Origin: Deltaproteobacteria bacterium CG11_big_fil_rev_8_21_14_0_20_47_16
GTDB lineage: Bacteria; UBA10199; GCA-002796325; 1-14-0-20-47-16
Reading direction: 5' to 3'
NCBI GenBank assembly: GCA_002796325.1
Contig: PCXA01000009.1
Coordinates: forward strand, 1 to 57,187
Length of the DNA: 57,187 nucleotides
The translations under genes were made by a program, and so were the position numbers. Position 1 is the stretch's first letter; each line of letters begins with the position of its first letter. Below are positions 9,001 through 15,272 of this stretch, in pieces. The notes under the pieces were generated by a model. It searched no databases and was not told the DNA's origin. It saw only the letters and a program-made list of their open reading frames with translations.

Positions 9001-9172
9001 AATATTTGGCTTCCTGCCCATGATGTTTTCGACGGGGTTGGGCGCCGAGGTCCAGCGTCCATTGGCGACAGTCGTCATTGGCGGTGTCTTCTCATCCACC
9101 TTGTTGACGCTGGTTGTCCTGCCGCTAGTGTACTTGATGTTTGAAGGCCGGTCACGGAGCCAGCCCGAATAA
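6038..9172 (+). CDS. czcA: heavy-metal efflux RND transporter (CzcA/CusA family)
   Basis: This 1044-residue protein is full length for the HME-RND family. It has an N-terminal transmembrane helix (12-30), a large periplasmic loop, a bundle of helices from about residue 345, the family signature 'DFGIIVDGAVIVMDN' near residue 402 in TM4, a second loop with 'RTGTAEAATDPMG', and a second bundle from about residue 885. It uses the proton gradient to expel divalent (Co/Zn/Cd) or monovalent (Cu/Ag) cations. The TM4 Asp pair of the signature fits the Czc group. The start follows GGGGGAATTT. The substrate metal is not proven. Confidence 0.92.
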   Translation: MINKIIQFSVKNRWMVLLLAILTMVAGWIAFENLTIDAVPDITNVQVSVSSVVEGLVPEEIERVITYPIEAAVNGIAKVTHIRSLSKFGLSQVTVNFEDGTDIYWARQQVAERLSAVLGELPKGVQPKLGPISTGLGEIFMYTVESDTPLVGPERKAQLMELRAIQEWVIRPRLMTVQGVAGVDTTGGYEKQYHIQPNIKTMRELGLSFEDLHAALEASNKNVGGGYIEQGKDLFLVQAVGLFASADDIRRVPVKILENLRVVTIGDIATVTVGSGLRVGAALVSGKEAILGTVFLLMGENSRVVAKRVAERFDEIKKNLPQGIKIETLYNRAEVVDATLDTVIHNLLMGAILVVIILLLFLGNLRAAVITAITIPFALLFTFLLMKARGISGNLMSLGALDFGIIVDGAVIVMDNCVRVAHERIKGLGRALTRSELQETVVHATIETRKAAGFGELIIVLVLLPIFALTGIEGKMFKPMIASFCFALLGALIFSFTAAPALASLFLSGKVAENEPWLMRKARDAYHGLLFWSLSHRKYVLSGVGIILIVGFALFARLGAEFVPQLNEGSIVVMLQRDVNISMTEAVRMQEESEKLIMDFPEVAKVFSRTGTAEAATDPMGIYQTDTFVMLKPKKDWPKVDGRRRGKDELAEAIAEKLRKEMPDQEPILTQPIQMRFNELMEGTRADIAVKIFGDDLEQLLEQSEKAETILKKIPGAGDVEAEISEKAKLLRITPNHTLLEKMGIPVQAVLDTTSTAIGGLEAGTLYEGVRRFPIVIRANEQERSDPEVIKTLPVSIGPYLNVRIAEVADVAPTESFGLIIRENAKRRAAILVNPRGRDTESFVMEARATLEKEIPLQAGSYFEWGGNFKNLEKAKARLMLLMPLVLLLVLVMIYVVFRNLFQTLLIFSGVPLAMVGGIVMLLITGLPFSISAGVGFIALSGIAILNGVVLISYINLLRQETGHSGVTLVFQGCLMRLRPVLMTALVEIFGFLPMMFSTGLGAEVQRPLATVVIGGVFSSTLLTLVVLPLVYLMFEGRSRSQPE

Positions 9173-9347
9173 CCGTAGCGCCACAGTTGACAAAAGACCG
9201 GTTTAAGTTTTGGAATCATCATTATATGAGCACTCGAAAAATATTTGGAAATGTGGTGGATGCATATAAGGCTGCTGAACGTATCAATCGAAAAAGATAC
9301 GCTGGGTAAGTCTCACCCGGTATGTCCTGTATAAATACTGCCACTTA

Positions 9348-9794
9348 ATGCTGAGGTATTTTTTTCGAGCCGATACCATGGCTGCTCAGGGGTTCTTGAC
9401 TTCAGAATTAGTTCGCGATAGCCATCATTTTATGGCTGACATTTATGACAATGACGATGAGCAACGTGAGAGTTGGCTGACGTGGCTGATTGTATTTTTG
9501 AAAAGAGGATTGCGACCAGTTGATTATGTAACAATTCATGGCCCGCACTCACCTCAGGCTAGCTACATGTGGGGTGAAGCGGAATGTGAAAGTATTTACG
9601 GACGGGGATTGGATGTAGTATTTCAAACATCTAAATGTCATTCAATTTGGGATGTGCGGGGAGTTAGAATCAAGGAAAAGGAAAAAAACACATTGTTGCC
9701 TATAGTTGAGATAAGTAAGCTTCCAAAAAAATGGCAAGAAGAGATTAAAATTTCAAAGGTCGAGTTGGCCATGTTGAAACGCAGCAAACGGTAA
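9348..9794 (+). CDS. hypothetical protein
   Basis: This is a 148-residue open frame with no signal peptide or membrane helix. It contains a Trp-rich segment ('ESWLTWLIVFLKRGL') and a 'WDVRGVRIKEKEKN' strand-turn; the C-terminus is Lys-rich. I recognise no family. A second in-frame ATG at 9378 is an equally plausible start; no strong ribosome-binding site marks either. It lies downstream of the exporter across a 175-base gap that holds nothing I can identify beyond a 27-codon frame at 9226-9309. Confidence 0.4.
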   Translation: MLRYFFRADTMAAQGFLTSELVRDSHHFMADIYDNDDEQRESWLTWLIVFLKRGLRPVDYVTIHGPHSPQASYMWGEAECESIYGRGLDVVFQTSKCHSIWDVRGVRIKEKEKNTLLPIVEISKLPKKWQEEIKISKVELAMLKRSKR

Positions 9795-10086
9795 TTCTAT
9801 AATAGAGTGTCCCAGCGTAATTCCATTCAACCTGTTAAAACACAAGCTCCTATTTTTGCAGTGAGAGGAAATGGGGCAGACATCGCACCTTGGTCGAGTG
9901 TTTTTTGCAGAACTCTCTTCCCAATGAAATAAAACCCACATGTAAGGAGAATCGCAAGTTGGGTGAAATTAGGGCTTGGAGTGTGTCCTCATCGAAATCA
10001 CTGTTCTTTATCCAGCCAAGCCTTAGTGCTACCCGCTTTCTCGGTATCTTCCTTCTTAATTCTTTGTATAGGGGGCAAAAAAACAA
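9753..10086 (-). pseudogene. endonuclease III-like DNA glycosylase, C-terminal remnant with a frameshift
   Basis: Two minus-strand frames together encode the tail of an HhH-GPD DNA glycosylase. The first (10086 down to about 9895) ends in 'LHVGFISLGREFC'. The second (about 9895 to 9753) continues 'PRCDVCPISSHCKNR'. If one A is removed from the six-A run after the first Cys codon, the joined frame reads C-x6-C-x2-C-x5-C, exactly the [4Fe-4S] loop spacing of endonuclease III/MutY. The catalytic helix-hairpin-helix half is absent upstream, where a different gene ends at 10111. It is therefore both truncated and frameshifted. It overlaps the 3' end of the opposite-strand gene 9348-9794. Confidence 0.6.
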
Positions 10087-10110
10087 CCAATCTGCGGTTG
10101 CCAGCAGTTA

Positions 10111-10425
10111 TTACTCACTTAACGCGACGGGATCGTCGTCGTTGTCTGGTTCAATTTGTGTAAGAGATTTTTGGGGAGCGGGGATAATGACAATCATGTC
10201 CTCAATTTTTTTCAGGTCCTTCCTGGTTTGCTCAATAATTTTATTGAGGCAGTTGAAACAATGAATCCTCTTTCTTGAATATGCACCAGATTTCATGGGA
10301 ATAATTACAGCATTTTCCCCCATGCAGATCGCTATTTCACATTTACTACATTTTACTTTTCGAGCGGCTTGATAGGGCATGGGTTTCCCATTACAACCGC
10401 TTAAGAGAGATGGTGTGTTAGCCAT
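10111..10425 (-). CDS. small zinc-finger-like protein downstream of the helicase
   Basis: This 104-residue protein has two CxxC knuckles, 'KCSKC' (about residues 24-28) and 'HCFNC' (about 54-58), separated by 30 residues: a treble-clef or zinc-ribbon arrangement. A charged helix and an acidic tail ('DNDDD') follow. Its start overlaps the 3' end of the helicase gene by 8 bases, so the two are translationally coupled and probably work together. No catalytic motif is visible. It may be a nucleic-acid-binding partner of the helicase. I do not recognise a named family. Confidence 0.6.
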   Translation of the reverse strand: MANTPSLLSGCNGKPMPYQAARKVKCSKCEIAICMGENAVIIPMKSGAYSRKRIHCFNCLNKIIEQTRKDLKKIEDMIVIIPAPQKSLTQIEPDNDDDPVALSE

Positions 10426-12430
10426 TGGCGAGTGCTTTCTTTAGTTGTCGTGTTGCGACATCGAGAAGGCTAGGTAGATGACCCATAGCAGTTTTAAAAT
10501 TCTCAATAGGCCATTGTTCACGCGGCCCCTTGTTTGGCATTTTTTTCGCGAGGGCTTGTGTCAAAATGATTGTAGCAATTACAAGATTTTGACCACGCAT
10601 AGCTGTTTTTGTTTGAAGTTCAATACCGTTTGGAAACAGGCCGCATCTGTTAAGTAAAATCTTAGCGTAGTGTTTTGTATCATCAAAGAGGCGCTTCCGT
10701 GCCTCTTGGTAGTCTCTTTGTGGGTGTACAGTGAAGGGTGCAGCAGCGTCTATTTTTCGTACCCCCCCGGTTCCTCGCTTGGCTTTTTCAAACATCTCCT
10801 GTGCAGCTGAAGGATCGAGACCAAGTGATGCCAGTTGTTCTCGTATGGCATTCAGCATTACCTCATCATCTGAGTCGATGACATCTTCTTCATAGAGGTG
10901 TTCTACAATTTCCTCCTCAATCCTTATGTCATCGTGTGCGCGCTTGCGTGCTGAACCTTCTTTGACTTCTCTGGGGGGCTCGGGATCTTCACCTGCGATA
11001 ACTTTTGCCCAAAACTCCTCATCATCTTTCTCGAAATCTCGAAAATCTTTGAGCAGGGTATCCTGGTTCATCCCAACATGAGTCACTATATATCCATAGT
11101 TGTCAGGATGTGTGGGATCATTTTGCACAACAACACGCATGGTGCGACCGATAAATTGGAGGAATGGTGCTAATGAACGAAAAGGTCTAAAAATTGCGGC
11201 AACACTAAGCTTAGGATGGTCGAACCCTTCTCCCAACATGGCTACCTGAACGATGCAGTCAAGGCGGCCATTTCTAAGATCCAGCATGACACGATCCTGA
11301 TCTTCTTGAGACATATGGCTATGGAGGATTTCGCATTCGAAGCCGCGTACTTTATAAAGTGAGCAGACCTGCTTTGCATGGCGAATGGAGCAGGCTACAG
11401 CGATGATCTGATGTCGTGTGCCAGATACGCGGAGTTTTTCAAGCTTCTCTAGGCTGTTGTTTACAATGTTCGTGTTGCAAGCTTCAGAAAGGGCTATGTT
11501 TTTACTGAACCATTCTTCATCCTTCATTTTTATTACTTCAGAGAGGGAATAAGTTCTCTTTCCGCCGTCTGCTGTAAAGACGATGACTTCATCTGGTGCT
11601 GTATAGCTGGCTGTTAACTTCTTAATATACCCTTTGATGGCGGCTTCTCTAAACGAATATCGGTATACAAGGTCTCCCTTTATTTCCTTTCTGTCGCTGC
11701 GAAATGGAGTTGCGGTTAAATTTAAAACCTTCGCGTTTGGAAATAAGGTAAAAACTTTTTGCCAACTTGATGCTGCGTTGTGATGAGCCTCATCGACAAT
11801 GATCATGTCAAAAAAATCGGGGCCAAATTTGTGCAGCCACTTTTCATCAACAAGTGCAAGTTCCTGAATGTTGGTAACTACAATGTGTGATTGGTTCACG
11901 ACATGAATATTAGATTTGTCGAGGGTGGTGATTAGTGGCCCTCCGACCATATCTTTATTTTCCAATATTCCTCTGCGACGAAGAAAACATTTCTGGCGGT
12001 TGTTGACATCAAGGTTCTCGTAAAGTTCCTTCTTAATAGTGAGGTTTGGAGCTATGTAGAGCACGCGCCCTTTACAGATTCCAAATGGCGCAATTGCAGC
12101 CATTCCTGATTTTCCGCAACCCACGGGGAGTTGGACAATTGCAGTTTTGCCACCGTCAGTAAAATAGTTGTAGATGCGTTCATATCCCTCTTGTTGAGGT
12201 TCGCGAAGTTGGGGGTTTTCGATGATATTATAATTAACTGCCACGAAGAAGTTCTTGATGGTTTTCTTGGTGTTCAGCCATTCATCAAGCTGGTTTTTAC
12301 TAAAGCGCCATTGCTTGCCAACTTTATTTGCAGGAATATTCCCCTCCTGGGCCATTGAATAGAGGAGGGTTTTGCCTAAATTTAGGTGCTTTGCCGCTTC
12401 TTCAACGCTGAGCCATTTTTGAGTTTCCAT
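10418..12430 (-). CDS. DEAH-box SF2 helicase with N-terminal excisionase-type HTH
   Basis: This 670-residue protein joins two modules. Residues 5-52 are a MerR/excisionase-type helix-turn-helix ('LSVEEAAKHLNLGKTLLYSM', with 'GKQWRFSKNQLDEWL'). Residues 80-450 form a superfamily 2 helicase core with Walker A 'LPVGCGKSG' (101-109), 'VDEAHHN' (DEAH 213-216), 'LTATPF' (238-243) and motif VI 'QFIGRTMR' (425-432). The core resembles restriction-enzyme and defence helicases. The C-terminal 220 residues are acidic and helical, with no nuclease motif that I can see. The HTH probably places the enzyme on its own promoter, where a tandem repeat sits. Neighbours are a zinc protein and an integrase, suggesting an island-borne defence or maintenance function. 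Confidence 0.8.
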   Translation of the reverse strand: METQKWLSVEEAAKHLNLGKTLLYSMAQEGNIPANKVGKQWRFSKNQLDEWLNTKKTIKNFFVAVNYNIIENPQLREPQQEGYERIYNYFTDGGKTAIVQLPVGCGKSGMAAIAPFGICKGRVLYIAPNLTIKKELYENLDVNNRQKCFLRRRGILENKDMVGGPLITTLDKSNIHVVNQSHIVVTNIQELALVDEKWLHKFGPDFFDMIIVDEAHHNAASSWQKVFTLFPNAKVLNLTATPFRSDRKEIKGDLVYRYSFREAAIKGYIKKLTASYTAPDEVIVFTADGGKRTYSLSEVIKMKDEEWFSKNIALSEACNTNIVNNSLEKLEKLRVSGTRHQIIAVACSIRHAKQVCSLYKVRGFECEILHSHMSQEDQDRVMLDLRNGRLDCIVQVAMLGEGFDHPKLSVAAIFRPFRSLAPFLQFIGRTMRVVVQNDPTHPDNYGYIVTHVGMNQDTLLKDFRDFEKDDEEFWAKVIAGEDPEPPREVKEGSARKRAHDDIRIEEEIVEHLYEEDVIDSDDEVMLNAIREQLASLGLDPSAAQEMFEKAKRGTGGVRKIDAAAPFTVHPQRDYQEARKRLFDDTKHYAKILLNRCGLFPNGIELQTKTAMRGQNLVIATIILTQALAKKMPNKGPREQWPIENFKTAMGHLPSLLDVATRQLKKALANG

Positions 12431-12438
12431 GTCCGCTT

Positions 12439-12466
12439 ACTATCGTTTGTTATCGTTTGTTGTCAA
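12439..12466 (-). promoter_or_regulatory. helicase promoter with tandem operator repeats
   Basis: On the minus strand TTGACA (12466-12461) is a perfect -35 box and GATAGT (12444-12439) a fair -10, with 16 bases between. Two abutting perfect 10-bp direct repeats (top strand TATCGTTTGT, 12441-12450 and 12451-12460) fill that spacer and overlap the -10. A predicted start near 12432 would place the ATG (12430) at the very 5' end of the mRNA. Repeats inside a promoter spacer suggest a repressor, plausibly the helicase's own HTH. Confidence 0.55.
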
Positions 12467-12540
12467 TGGCAATCGAAAAATATAAATTGTTCAATGCCAA
12501 CGATCGAAGCGCGGCTCCCACTTATTTAGCTTCTATTTAA

Positions 12541-12557
12541 GTCAGGCTTCGTCAGGC
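12541..12557. repeat. short direct repeat GTCAGGC x2
   Basis: GTCAGGC occurs at 12541-12547 and 12551-12557, ten bases apart (one helical turn), 65 bases upstream of the integrase start. It could be a regulator or recombinase half-site or chance. The rest of 12431-12621 holds only the helicase promoter and no other gene. Confidence 0.25.
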
Positions 12558-12621
12558 GGGGTTCCGTATCAGCCTATAAAAACGGTTTAAAAATCCCCCA
12601 AAAGACATTATTGGCTGCATT

Positions 12622-14457
12622 ATGGCAACTGACCCCAAACAAAAGAAGACCACCCGCTGCTTCGTCTACACCCGAGTCTCCACAGAAGAACAGCTCCGCG
12701 CCGGATTTGATTCCCTTGAGAGTCAGGAAAATTCCTGCAAGCACTTCATCCAAGCCCGGGAGCCTGAGGGGTGGGTGTACGTCAAAACATATTCCGATAC
12801 CGCCACAGGTGCGAACATCAATCGGCCCGGTCTTCAAGCCCTCCTTCAGGACATCCGCGATGGCCATGTGGACCAGATCGTTACCTATAAGATAGACCGC
12901 CTAAGTCGTAGCATCGCCGACTTTTATGACCTCTGGCGACAGTTTGAAGAACTTAAGGTGCAGTTGGCCTGCAGTACGCAATCTATTGATACGAGCGATG
13001 GTACGGGTCGGCTCATGCTGAACATCCTGTTGAGCTTTGCCCAGTTTGAACGTGAAATTAATTCGCAGCGCGTGCGGGATAAACGCGAGCAGTCGCTTAA
13101 AGCGGGGTTTTGGCAAGGGGGCTGGGTGCCGTTTGGGTTTGATCACGTCAAATCTCAAAAACATGAGCGGATGATGTTGGTGCCACACCCTAAAGAATCC
13201 GAAGCGATACGAATCATCTTCGATCATTTTCTAAAAACGGGATCCCAAGCTACTGTGAAGGACCTCATCAACTCAATGGGGTATCGGACCAAGGAACGAT
13301 TGCAGAAGAGCAAAGAAAAGGACACGCGCCGTGTGGGTGGCAAACGATTTGATGAAGACGACATTACGCGCATCCTCAAAAATCGTGTCTATATAGGGGA
13401 GTTGTATGACGAGAAGACCCAGACTGTTTATGATGGTCAGCACGAACCCATTATTTCCGACAAAGCGATTTGGGTAAAAGCCCAGGAAATTTTGAATGAA
13501 AAAGCGGTCGAGAGAAAAGGGAATCAGAAGGGGATTAAGCCCTATCGTGATAAGTACGTCTTCTTCCTGAAGGGCCTTGTTCACTGTTCCGACTGTAACT
13601 CCACCATGACCACATCGTTTTCGGGTAAGGTGTCTGCGGGTAAGCTGCCGTATCTATATTATACATGCACCGACGTGAATGAGGCAGGACAGGCCTCAAC
13701 GTGCTCGATAAGGAGCCTTCCTGCGCGACCATTGGAGGACTTGATTATAGAGGCAACGGTCAATCTGGCCAAGAATCCCAGTCTGATTGAAGAGACGATT
13801 AAAAGCGCCCAGATGAAGGCAAAGAAGGAGATTGGCCCCATTGAAAAAGAATTGGCCCAATATCTTACAAGAAGGGCGAATATTGAAACGCAACTAAGTC
13901 GGCTTCTTCAGCTAACGGTGGCCAAGGGCGTTGAGGCCCTTTCCCAGGTAGCTCGCAAAGAACTTGAGGGTTTGGATCAGGAAAAGCGGGTCGTTGATTC
14001 AGAGGTGTTCAGGTTACAGCGTGCGCAGGCAGACCGGAAAGACAGGCTGATAAATTTGGAGATCGTCCATAGGAGCCTTTCACATTTTGCCGAGGTGGTG
14101 GACAAGATGACGTTGGAAGAGAAGAAGATGTACTGCCAGGCCCTCATCGAACGCGTTGATGTGTACCCGTGGGACCCCACCGAAAAAGAGAAAAGCCCTC
14201 CCAAAAAAATATCCAAGGAGGGCCTTCTCAATCCTGAACCCAAGCTCAAAACCAAAAACAAGTGGTACCGATTAAAGATCCGATACCGAGAACTCCCTGA
14301 TGTTTCAACCTCTTCTGGAGGCGGGGGTTCGAGTTTGGGTTTACACCGACTTGGCTCCGCGAGCAAGATTCGAACTTGCGACCGATCGGTTACAGTTTGT
14401 TCCGCAGTTTTCACTGCAGCCTGGACTATATCATCACCGTATCACTTCGTGATTTAG
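12622..14457 (+). CDS. large serine recombinase (integrase)
   Basis: This 611-residue protein has the large serine integrase layout. A resolvase catalytic domain lies at residues 12-155, with the nucleophile in 'VYTRVSTEEQ' (Ser20) and the Arg-rich 'YKIDRLSRS' helix. A recombinase domain spans about 175-290. A zinc ribbon begins with 'HCSDCNSTM' and is completed by later cysteines ('YYTCTDVNEAG', 'STCSI'), and a coiled coil covers about 395-470. It would integrate and excise its element without host factors. Its last 35 codons run antisense through the 3' exon and core of the split tRNA-Asn gene, so the original C-terminus was probably replaced or fused on integration into the tRNA. The ATG lacks a strong ribosome-binding site. 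Confidence 0.9.
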   Translation: MATDPKQKKTTRCFVYTRVSTEEQLRAGFDSLESQENSCKHFIQAREPEGWVYVKTYSDTATGANINRPGLQALLQDIRDGHVDQIVTYKIDRLSRSIADFYDLWRQFEELKVQLACSTQSIDTSDGTGRLMLNILLSFAQFEREINSQRVRDKREQSLKAGFWQGGWVPFGFDHVKSQKHERMMLVPHPKESEAIRIIFDHFLKTGSQATVKDLINSMGYRTKERLQKSKEKDTRRVGGKRFDEDDITRILKNRVYIGELYDEKTQTVYDGQHEPIISDKAIWVKAQEILNEKAVERKGNQKGIKPYRDKYVFFLKGLVHCSDCNSTMTTSFSGKVSAGKLPYLYYTCTDVNEAGQASTCSIRSLPARPLEDLIIEATVNLAKNPSLIEETIKSAQMKAKKEIGPIEKELAQYLTRRANIETQLSRLLQLTVAKGVEALSQVARKELEGLDQEKRVVDSEVFRLQRAQADRKDRLINLEIVHRSLSHFAEVVDKMTLEEKKMYCQALIERVDVYPWDPTEKEKSPPKKISKEGLLNPEPKLKTKNKWYRLKIRYRELPDVSTSSGGGGSSLGLHRLGSASKIRTCDRSVTVCSAVFTAAWTISSPYHFVI

Positions 14458-14944
14458 GTGGTGGGCGCTCGTGAGGGAGTATTCTTTCGTCACCCTCTAG
14501 TCTCTGCACCTTCCTCCCGCCTTTGACATCGGGAGGCTTGGCTCAGGATTGCCATGCTGTTGCCAGCGAAGGTTTCCCTGAATTCACCCACTGTTCACCG
14601 CACCATTTCTAGTGCGGGCTGCCTGTTCGGCGTGAAGTTCTCGATGACAGTTGGCACATAGCATCACACATTTATCGAGTTCGCTTTGAACTCGTTCCCA
14701 ACTTCGGGTGTATCCTTTTGCAGAAATACTAAAGTCTTTCTGCATAGGATCAGTGTGATGAAACTCGAGAGCGTCCATGCAACGAGCGTAACCGCATCCT
14801 TCACACTTGCCGCCTTTGTAGGCTACTGCAAGTTCGCGTACCTTACGCCGTCTTTTGTGAACGGCTTCGATCAGGTAACTGCGTCGGTCGCTGTACTTTC
14901 GTTTCTCGAGTTTGGCCAAAGCCACCTCTTCTTCCGCCTTGTCT
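14393..14944 (-). ncRNA. group I self-splicing intron (IC3-like) in tRNA-Asn
   Basis: The 5' exon ends in U and the intron ends in G, as group I splicing requires. Visible helices are: P1, exon GGCTGT with guide GCAGCC (14622-14617), forming the U-G wobble at the splice site; P2 CGCAC/GTGCG (14616-14612, 14603-14599); P3 GTGGGTG/CGCCCAC (14591-14585, 14467-14461); P4 TCAGG/CCTGA (14581-14577, 14547-14543); P6 CCTCCCG/CGGGAGG; P7 GACTA/TAGTC (14502-14498, 14428-14424); P8 CACC/GGTG within 14460-14435; and a GCAGT-GAAA-ACTGC P9. An extra GAGGG/CCCTC hairpin lies between P7 and P3'. The core strings GGGAAACC, GAGCCAAGC and GCAGAGACTA match my memory of the Anabaena tRNA-Leu and Azoarcus tRNA-Ile introns. 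Confidence 0.93.
14584..14919 (-). CDS. HNH homing endonuclease encoded in the P1 loop of the intron
   Basis: This protein of about 111 residues has a Cys4-type HNH nuclease core: 'CEGCGYARC', 'LEFHHTDP' (first His of the motif) and 'CVMLCANCHRELH' (Asn and last His, second zinc pair). A basic N-terminal helix precedes it. The frame is open back to 15024, but that part would read through the tRNA 5' exon and upstream DNA. I therefore start it at the TTG at 14919, five bases after GAGG; the GTG at 14925 is an alternative. The enzyme would cut an intronless tRNA-Asn allele and promote intron homing. Its last 13 codons overlap the guide sequence, P2 and P3. Confidence 0.85.
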   Translation of the reverse strand: MAKLEKRKYSDRRSYLIEAVHKRRRKVRELAVAYKGGKCEGCGYARCMDALEFHHTDPMQKDFSISAKGYTRSWERVQSELDKCVMLCANCHRELHAEQAARTRNGAVNSG

Positions 14945-15097
14945 ACAGCCGATTGCTCTACCGCTGAGCTATCGCGGAATCGTAAAGCGGCGGCGTGCGT
15001 ACTAGAATCATTTCTGTGTGTCAATATACCGCTTGCAGATTGCGTCTTTTCCTTATAACGGCATCCTGCTCACGCAAACTTAACTAAGGAGACTGTA

Positions 15098-15271
15098 ATG
15101 CCTATCGTTGATGAATCCGAATACAAAGGTAACAAAATGATTGTTCTTAAAAATAACGAAGAAGACAAATTTCCATTTCAGTTTGGTCTGAAAAAGGCCA
15201 AATTGGTCATCGAATGCATCGAAGACATCAAAAAATTCGTCGCCAAATACGATAAGCCCAAGGAACAGTAA
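15098..15271 (+). CDS. small conserved-looking protein of unknown function
   Basis: This 57-residue frame starts at an ATG seven bases after TAAGGAG (15085-15091), a strong ribosome-binding site, and stops two bases before the Nudix-like gene. The product is charged and alternates a 'MIVLKNNEEDKFPFQFGL' strand region with a C-terminal Lys-rich helix ('KLVIECIEDIKKFVAKY'). It has no signal peptide or metal ligands. The clean initiation signal and close spacing to the next gene make it a credible gene. I do not know the family. Confidence 0.65.
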   Translation: MPIVDESEYKGNKMIVLKNNEEDKFPFQFGLKKAKLVIECIEDIKKFVAKYDKPKEQ

Positions 15272-15272
15272 T

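Larger units (their letters stand above)
14352..14978 (-). tRNA. tRNA-Asn(GUU), split by a group I intron
   Basis: The 5' exon is 14978-14945 and the 3' exon 14392-14352. Joined, they give a canonical 75-nt tRNA with encoded CCA. The acceptor stem is TCCGCGA/TCGCGGA with discriminator G. The D arm is GCTC/GAGC, the anticodon stem ATCGG/CCGAT with loop CTGTTAA (anticodon GTT), the variable loop CGGTC, and the T arm GCAAG/CTTGC with loop TTCGAAT. All stems pair without mismatch. The 552-nt interruption falls between anticodon positions 35 and 36. TTGACA (15024-15019, minus) lies upstream, but no good -10 follows. The gene would be non-functional without splicing. Confidence 0.93.

Noticed and set aside
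9226-9309. 27-codon open frame after the exporter
   Set aside because: It is very short, lacks a ribosome-binding site and has no recognisable motif.
12441-12460. Possible CRISPR or phase-variation repeat
   Set aside because: There are only two abutting 10-bp copies without spacers, inside a promoter; an operator is more likely.
1-14351. A second copy of the tRNA-Asn 3' end as the far attachment site of the island
   Set aside because: I did not see one by eye in the window; it may lie further left or be too diverged, so the island boundary is not claimed.
14920-15024. Upstream extension of the HNH reading frame
   Set aside because: It would translate through the tRNA 5' exon and its flank; an in-intron TTG with a GAGG site explains the protein better.
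14996-15024. Promoter for the tRNA gene
   Set aside because: TTGACA is perfect but the hexamer at the right distance (TACGCA) is a poor -10, so it is only mentioned.
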